DNA of 64,000 nucleotides from Albifimbria verrucaria (Eukaryota > Ascomycota > Sordariomycetes > Hypocreales > Stachybotryaceae). The stretch spans positions 124,001 to 188,000 of the forward strand of contig JAHREC010000007.1 in the NCBI GenBank assembly GCA_020081605.1. The letters run 5' to 3'. Positions 58,446 through 64,000 of this stretch are shown here, piece by piece (position 1 is the stretch's first letter; every line of letters starts with the position of its first letter). A program made the translations under genes and the position numbers. Below the pieces are notes generated by a model. That model was not told where the DNA came from. It worked only from the letters and a program-made list of their open reading frames with translations, and did no database searches.

Positions 58446-59470
58446 ATGAGTCTGCCAGCTCTCAAACTGTACCACAAGGAGCCTTATCAGGCCATTTCTC
58501 CAACCCGTCCCGAACTAAATCAAAATGGCAAGACTGTGGTCGTTTCTGGTGCCAGCTCTGGTATCGGCTTCGCCATTGCCCGCTCCTTTGTGGCTGCAGG
58601 ATCGAAGAGGGTGATCATTCTTGGCCGCCGCCTGGAAGTCATTCAGGCTGCTGCTACCCGACTAAACGAGGAATCTGGAAGCAAGGTTACAGAAGGAAGA
58701 GTCGTGGATATTGCAAGCCCAGAAGACGTCAGGCGTTTCTGGTCTGATCTCCAATCGGAGAAAATATACGTCAGTACTCTGGTGCTGAATGCTGCCGCTT
58801 TCGGAAACACAGCAACCATTCTTGATAACGGTTTGGACAATACTTGGAGTGATTTCGAGGTCAATGTGCGGTCCCCGCTTGCCTTGACTGAATGCTTCTA
58901 TAAGCAGACAACTGGACAGGGACAGAAAGTAAGGACTTGCCTTCAACTGTGTTACATATTCTGACCTTGTTCGCCATAGTTTCTTGTCAACGTATCCACC
59001 ATTGCGGCCTACATGTGGACTACTATGGGCCCAGAGCGCCCAACCTACGGCTTGACGAAGGGCGCTGGAACGGCTCTCCTGCAGCAGATTGCCAGGGACA
59101 CGAGCTCCAGCGACATGCAAATCGTGAGCTTCCACCCGGGCGGTGTCCTGACCGAGTCTGCTCGAAAATTAGGGGTTAGCGAAGATAGTGGCATCAGATT
59201 CGACCATGGTAAGTTTTTTTAGCAGCACGGCAGGTGCCTGCACTGAGTACTTGAGCTTGGCTGACTTCTTAAGAAAACTTGCCTGGAAATTTCGCAGTCT
59301 GGGCAGCCAGTCCTGAGGCAACTTTTCTTCATGGCCGCTTTGTATGGGCCAACTGGGATGTAGAGGAGCTTAAGCATGGCATTGTGGGAAAACAGATTCA
59401 GGAGGATGAACACTTCCTCAAGGTTGGTATTGAAGGATTAACAGAGAAGACTGGAGGTGCGATATTCTAG
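58446..59470 (+). CDS. Short-chain dehydrogenase/reductase (SDR), copy 2
   Basis: Three exons: 58446-58928, 58980-59208 and 59274-59470 (introns GTAAGG and GTAAGT); 302 residues, intact. Cofactor loop TVVVSGASSGIGFAIA, NAAA block LVLNAAAFGNTA, VSTIAAYM and the active-site YGLTK (Tyr-x-x-x-Lys). Both introns are at the same positions and phases as in copy 1, and the C-terminus (NLPGNFAVWAASPEATFLHG, FVWANWDVEEL) is nearly the same, so the two are paralogues. NAD(P)-dependent oxidoreductase with unknown substrate, probably cytosolic. The promoter carries the same palindromes as copy 1, so both may answer to one Zn2Cys6 factor. Confidence 0.93.
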
Positions 59471-59622
59471 AGGAGCTTTTCAATATTGGTCATAGACGGA
59501 GTTAAAGCATAGAAGGGTTAATATCTCAATTATACAGAAAATGCCATGTCTATTTAACGAGTGGGAAGTTAATCAGCAGGATGATTTATAACCAAAATTT
59601 TATTTCGAAATGGTAGTATTAT

Positions 59623-59690
59623 AAACTCTCATACAAACTCTCATACAAACTCTCATACAAACTCTCATACAATATCTCATACAATATCTC
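59623..59690 (+). repeat. 12-bp tandem repeat AAACTCTCATAC
   Basis: Four exact units from 59623, then AATATCTCATAC and a partial AATATCTC. About 150 bases past the stop of SDR copy 2. Confidence 0.9.
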
Positions 59691-59827
59691 TAATATTGTA
59701 GATGTCAAGAGAAACAACTTTCAATGCAATGGAGCAGATTTAATCTAGGGTAGTTAAAACGGAATACCGAAACAGGAACTCTTTCCCCTCATGCCTAATA
59801 TCGCTGAATGTGTGAGGGCACATCTAC

Positions 59828-60000
59828 ATGATACGCATGGATCTGATCCAATTAGAACCGGGAAAAAGGTAGTACATTAGCCAGCTAGTAAGTTAGCTGG
59901 TAATAAAAAGTCACGATATCTAATAATTATACGAAGATATGCATAGTATATTTAGTATCTAGAGAACGATATTAATTTTCTCTATGTGTCGAAGCTTCAA
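59828..60000 (+). repeat. Dispersed repeat, copy 2
   Basis: Diverged direct copy of 55512-55650 (see that entry), 4.3 kb apart. Together they bracket the rhodopsin-like relic and SDR copy 2. Confidence 0.6.
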
Positions 60001-60746
60001 CTAATGTAGTACAGGTTCATTATGTATATGTGCCCCTCGCATATTCAACGAGATACAATACTCAACTAACTCGAAAAAGCGTTCTGTCATAGAGATTCCT
60101 GCTATGGTACAACGATCCGGTGGACCTATTTATAGATTCACCAAATCCCTGGCAGTAGGTTCGATGATCGAATGATGGAGGATATCCCTGCGAAATAGGC
60201 GGTCCACCGTTGACCAGCCATTCCAGTTGATATGTTATATATCATATAACTGGACCCTGAACGATTGAAGCCCTGAATAGGCAGTCATCTTCTAAATTGT
60301 CTCCGCTTTCCACGATTCGGTCAAGGTCATTCGGTCATGGCCGAACGTCACGCTCGATGAAGATCTGGGCCTTAGCAGGGGTCGTCACATTTATCACTTT
60401 TTGCTGCAAGTTACAATATTACAACCCCACATCGTGGTAGGATCGTTGGGTTACATTTGGCCCCTTTGCAAGGGTTCCGGCAATCATTTCTACACAGTAA
60501 TCGCCAAGTCGGGTGTGCCACATGATTAGCATGGGTGTCGAGGTAAGACAGTTAGGGCCGATTACTCCGTACACCTACGGCTGACTTACTATAGTTACTT
60601 ACAGCTCTGCCTGCAGCAGGGCGATGCATGTCCATGTTTCCTCGCTCTTTTTGTCGTCGCTCTTTTCGGGCTGCTGCACAGTGTTTTCGCCAACAGTATC
60701 TTCAAGTTGATTGTTTGGATTTCAAGCTACGTAGCGACCGAACAAG

Positions 60747-62225
60747 ATGACTTACCCAAACACGACGGGTACTGGCAATGCAGAAATTCTCGATACTGGC
60801 ATTGCGAGGCTTGCCATCAATGCCGTGGTTGTCACCTCCGTCATGACCGCCTTAGCCCTGGTACTGGCATTTACTCGGTTTACGATCAGAATGAGGGCAG
60901 GCTGGGGAATCGACGATACTGTCCTTGCAGTGTCGCTCATATTTCTCATAATACAACTTATTGCGCAATTCTTCCGTGAGTTAGCCCACTACTATTACCT
61001 TGTCGGCTACGGGCGATATCTCATGTGGCTCGTTCATTCACGACTTGTCCTAGAGCGTCGCGAAGCCGTGTTCAAGAATCGTTACTAACGTTGTTCCGTA
61101 TATAGTTGCCTTCTGGGCCGGTGAGGGCTGGAGAATGGAGGATATGGCAGTATACCCTGAAAGAATAACTAGGACATTACAAGTTAGTGAAAGGCTTGGT
61201 GATTCGCCGCACGCTTGACTGACTCTTCCCAGCTGATATTCTGGCCTTCGTTCAATTATGGTATCGTGACGGCTCTAATCAAAAGCTCGATCCTGCTTTC
61301 CTACAAGCGCATTTTCGGCCACATGAAGAAGGTTAAGATAACGATTTGGGTTCTCCTTGTCCTTAGCTGGGCTTGGTGCCTCTCCAACATCTTCGGCATG
61401 GCTTTTCAGTGCACTCCTATCCGGAAGGCGTGGCACCCTGAGGTTCCAGGAACGTGCATCGATCTAATTGCTTTCCTCTGGGGAAACTCTGTTTCCAACC
61501 TCCTCATTGACTGGGTCATCTTGGCTGTGCCAATTGGTCCAGTGCTCAAGCTTCAGCTCCCTCTATCCAAGAAGATCCTTGTCGGGGGCGTTTCTCTGTG
61601 GTTCGCTGTAAGCGCGTTCTCGCCATTCTACCTTGGCAGTTGTAACTCGTTTTCTGAGAATCTCTGGTGCTAACAATTACTTGTAGGGCATGCATTGCTA
61701 GCACAATCCGGGCAGCCCATACCAAAGACTTTGATCCGATGGATCTCGGCAGTGAGTTTCCCTGGATAGGCCTCTCTGGTCTCAACGCTTGTAGTCATCA
61801 ATAGCTAATATATGCTTGTGGTAGGATCGGTCTACGACGCTTCTATCTGGCTCTACCTTGAGCCTCCTATGGGTATCATCTCGAGTTGCCTGCCTTTCCT
61901 CAGCAGGGTCTGGGGCGCCCGGGCCATGAAGGGAGTCAAGGCTCTGACGAACCGCGTGGGTAGCAACAAGGGAGGCTCGAAGGGCGATTCGACAGGCGCT
62001 AGCAACAATGTATCGCGATTTGTGGCACTTGAAAGCACGCACGGGGAGACAGGCAGCCATTGGGAGGATGATCATCAAACGGACAAGAGGAACATCCGGA
62101 AAACCACGACTACCATGGTTCACGGTCAGGAGGCGAACGAAAGCCTGGAATTGAGGCCCTACGAGTTCTCTGTGAATGGGGCGTTGAAGACTTCGAGAAC
62201 GGAGTCTCAAAATTCGCTGGTATAA
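60747..62225 (+). CDS. Rhodopsin-domain (seven-helix) integral membrane protein
   Basis: Exons: 60747-60975, 61106-61182, 61233-61607, about 61687-61750 and from about 61826 to 62225. Helices: VVVTSVMTALALVLAFTRF, DDTVLAVSLIFLIIQLIAQF, FWPSFNYGIVTALIKSSILL, ITIWVLLVLSWAWCLSNIFG, NSVSNLLIDWVILAVPIGPV, ILVGGVSLWFA and, in the last exon, VYDASIWLYLEPPMGIISSC. The tail is polar (RVGSNKGGSK ... TESQNSLV). This is the fungal-specific rhodopsin-like family (SAT4-related, Pth11-like loops but no CFEM domain); function unproven. The join from exon 3 to exon 4 (GTAAGC ... CTTGTAG) leaves the exon 4 sequence ACIASTIRAAHTKDFD out of phase, so a base error or another splice site is involved. Confidence 0.8.
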
Positions 62226-63126
62226 GCTGTGGGCATAGACAAACTGTTTTTGTGTATATTAAAGAGCGCGCATGAGGCACTGATTTCTATAGACTGGGAG
62301 GTGAATAATGGGACCACGAACATTTCGACAGAACCTGATTTGGCGTTTGGTGAGGAATTCCCTTTGGGTTTCCAGAATGTGTAAAAGGACCCCTACGAGC
62401 ACAGACTGGAATCGCTTATCGATTTTTGATGCGTATCAGAATGCAACCTCGGCATTGCAGTGGCAGCTGAACTTGGGGGCGAAGTGGTGGGAGGGACCGT
62501 TGCCCTCCCCTCTAGGCGTTACGTCAATTGGACCACGTTATCCGGTCTCACCGTCTTACCCCCATAATTTCGAGAATGCATCCACTGTGCCACACTCGTG
62601 CATGTTCAGACGCACGTCTGATGCACGTCTGATCCTACAATCCTACAGTACAATCCTACAATCCTACAGCACGATCCTTCGCTACCAGGGGTGGGGCGGG
62701 GCGGGCGGGGCAGAGGGGAGGAGGAGAGATGGAGGAGGGATGGAGGAGGGAGGATGGAGGAGGGAGGATGGACGGGGAGACAGGGGAGGAAGGCTGGGGC
62801 ACATGGAGTTCCTCCCTCACCAGCCTTGACGCAGCGCACCCGTTACATCCAAAATGGCCCTCGGAGCCCTTTTGTGTCGAGAAGGTAAGATTCCCCGTTT
62901 GTGCAGACCGAGCGGCTAGAGCTGGTTGGGTACACCTTGGGCGAAATTGTATGTGGGCATTGTTTGGTTATCTCGCGCGGGGAATGGGAGGGGGGAATGT
63001 CGTAGGTGGATCTGCTTGGTCGAAAGTCCCTAATGGTTTATTTATCATATGCATAGGGGCTCTGACGCAGTGTCATCAGGTGCACCGGTTCTTGTCACCA
63101 CGTCTCGAAACCGTAATTGCATCAAA
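62226..63126. other. Intergenic with purine-rich tract
   Basis: Contains a short AATCCTACA-type repeat at about 62635-62675 and the G-rich tract 62685-62800. The rest is the P450 promoter. Long open frames on both strands here are a product of the low-complexity DNA. Confidence 0.55.
62685..62800 (+). repeat. Purine-rich G-tract, GGAGGAGGGAGGAT-type repeats
   Basis: Starts GGGTGGGGCGGGGCGGGCGGGG, then repeated GGAGGAGGGA(G)GAT units, almost all purine on the plus strand. Multiple G-runs of three or more could form G-quadruplex or triplex DNA. It lies about 330-440 bases upstream of the P450 start. Confidence 0.8.
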
Positions 63127-64000
63127 ATGGCCCTTAGCCCGATTTTCACCAACTCCACGGCATACCTATTGTGGTCAGCTGCTGGAGCATTTGCTCTGTA
63201 CTTGGCGGCCACGCTCTTCTACCGCCTGTACTTTCATCCTCTGGCACGATTCCCAGGGCCCAAGCTTGCAGCCGCCTCAAAATGGTATGAAGCGTATTTT
63301 GATCTGCGGCCTCATCGCCCAGGCACGTTCTTTGAGGAGTTGAAGCGAATGCATGAAGTTTACGGTATTACCGCCCCGTCCCAAAACCCCGGCGACTGCA
63401 GAGCCTGGACCTGACTTATTCGTAGGCCCTGTGGTTCGTGTCAACCCTGATGAGCTGCACATCAACGACTCGACCTTCGTTGAGAAAATATACGTAAACC
63501 CGGCCAATGTACGTCGCAAAATCCGTGTGATTGGCAGCGTCAAGTCCAAAGTATTAACGATCTGGTTATAGGGAGTTCGTAACAAGTATCCTCCCTCTGC
63601 CTTGATGATTGGTGCACCTGATTCAGGTAAGCAACTACTCAAAATGACATTGTCACCCAGGTTGAAACGTCTGGACTAACAACTATGTCCTAGGCGCTGG
63701 AACTATCCACCATGAGATCCATCGGAAAAGGCGTCTTGCTATGGGTCCCAAGTTTTCCAAGCAGGAAGCAGCCACAGCGACGGATCTCATCTACGACAAC
63801 GTCGAGCTCGTTCTGAGGAACGTAGACCGCCACATCAAAGAGCGTGGAGTCGCCGAAATGCGGATCAACTGGATGGCATTCAGCTTCGACACGCTCTCCG
63901 GCTACCTGTTTGGCAAGCCCATGTGTATGCTTGAGGACGAGGAATTGACCGAAGGCTGGTTCAAGACAGTCAAGGCCGTGGCCGTTACTACACCATTCGC
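63127..64000 (+). CDS. Cytochrome P450, 5' part, continues past window
   Basis: Exons 63127-63364, 63426-63493, 63572-63626 and 63694 to the edge; introns begin GTATTA, GTAAAC and GTAAGC. N-terminus [20 protein letters not shown] is a membrane anchor, then [20 protein letters not shown] (the typical fungal proline-rich hinge), [16 protein letters not shown], and [20 protein letters not shown] (the C-helix HxxHRxRR motif). The I-helix, ExxR and Cys loop lie beyond 64000. The frame is intact across all splices. It is a different P450 family from that at 46608. Substrate unknown; proximity to SDR copy 2 and a membrane protein hints at a small biosynthetic set. Confidence 0.87.

Larger units (their letters stand above)
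59471..60746. other. Intergenic with two repeats
   Basis: Holds the 12-bp tandem array at 59623-59690 and the dispersed repeat at 59828-60000. No gene otherwise. Confidence 0.5.

Noticed and set aside
59623..59690. Regular tandem array considered as a CRISPR-like repeat
   Set aside because: Units are directly adjacent without spacers and the genome is fungal.
62606..63343. Long frames on both strands over the G-rich tract
   Set aside because: Open because of low-complexity purine repeats; the real gene starts at 63127 in another frame.

Overview
The window is nuclear DNA of a filamentous ascomycete (Pezizomycotina). Genes are split by short introns (about 45-130 bp) with GTRAGT-like donors and CTAAC/CTGAC branch sites. 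The gene content is typically fungal: Zn2Cys6 regulators, HET and NACHT (NLR-type) proteins, a DUF3176 membrane protein, rhodopsin-like membrane proteins, cutinase, AA9 and GH35. Gene-bearing stretches alternate with very AT-rich blocks, and several relics carry CAG-to-TAG or CAA-to-TAA stops of the kind left by repeat-induced point mutation (RIP). The species cannot be named from the sequence alone.

Layout. 0-10 kb: a small secreted Cys-rich protein running off the left edge, a HET-domain gene, a broken Cys-rich peptide gene, an intact six-cysteine secreted peptide and a RIP-mutated secreted-protein relic. 10-16 kb: a GH35 beta-galactosidase and an AA9 lytic polysaccharide monooxygenase (LPMO) with Asn at the His1 position. 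18-24 kb: a divergently oriented pair of paralogous secreted Cys-rich proteins, a TPR relic and another secreted Cys-rich protein. 24-27 kb: a Zn2Cys6 regulator divergent from a short-chain dehydrogenase/reductase (SDR). 27-46 kb: an NLR (PNP_UDP-NACHT-repeats), a DUF3176 gene, a CE12 rhamnogalacturonan acetylesterase, a HET relic, a broken secreted peptide, a second NLR (PNP_UDP-NACHT-ankyrin), a cutinase and an ankyrin relic. 46-64 kb: a P450, a second Zn2Cys6 regulator, a small lectin-like protein, a rhodopsin-like relic, a second SDR related to the first, a rhodopsin-like membrane protein and a P450 truncated by the window end.

How they fit together. The HET and NLR genes and relics suggest an allorecognition/innate-immunity neighbourhood. 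GH35, AA9, CE12 and cutinase are plant cell-wall or cuticle enzymes. The two SDR promoters share GCGGG...CCGC palindromes of the kind bound by Zn2Cys6 factors, one of which is encoded next to the first SDR.

A warning on reading frames. Many conserved genes here (HET, GH35, AA9, both NLRs, DUF3176, CE12, P450, both regulators, lectin) are broken, and nearly every break I can place reads one base short, usually in a short homopolymer. This looks more like uncorrected single-base deletions in the assembly than parallel gene death. Those loci are therefore given as CDS with the breaks noted; 'pseudogene' is kept mainly for loci with nonsense mutations or clear decay.
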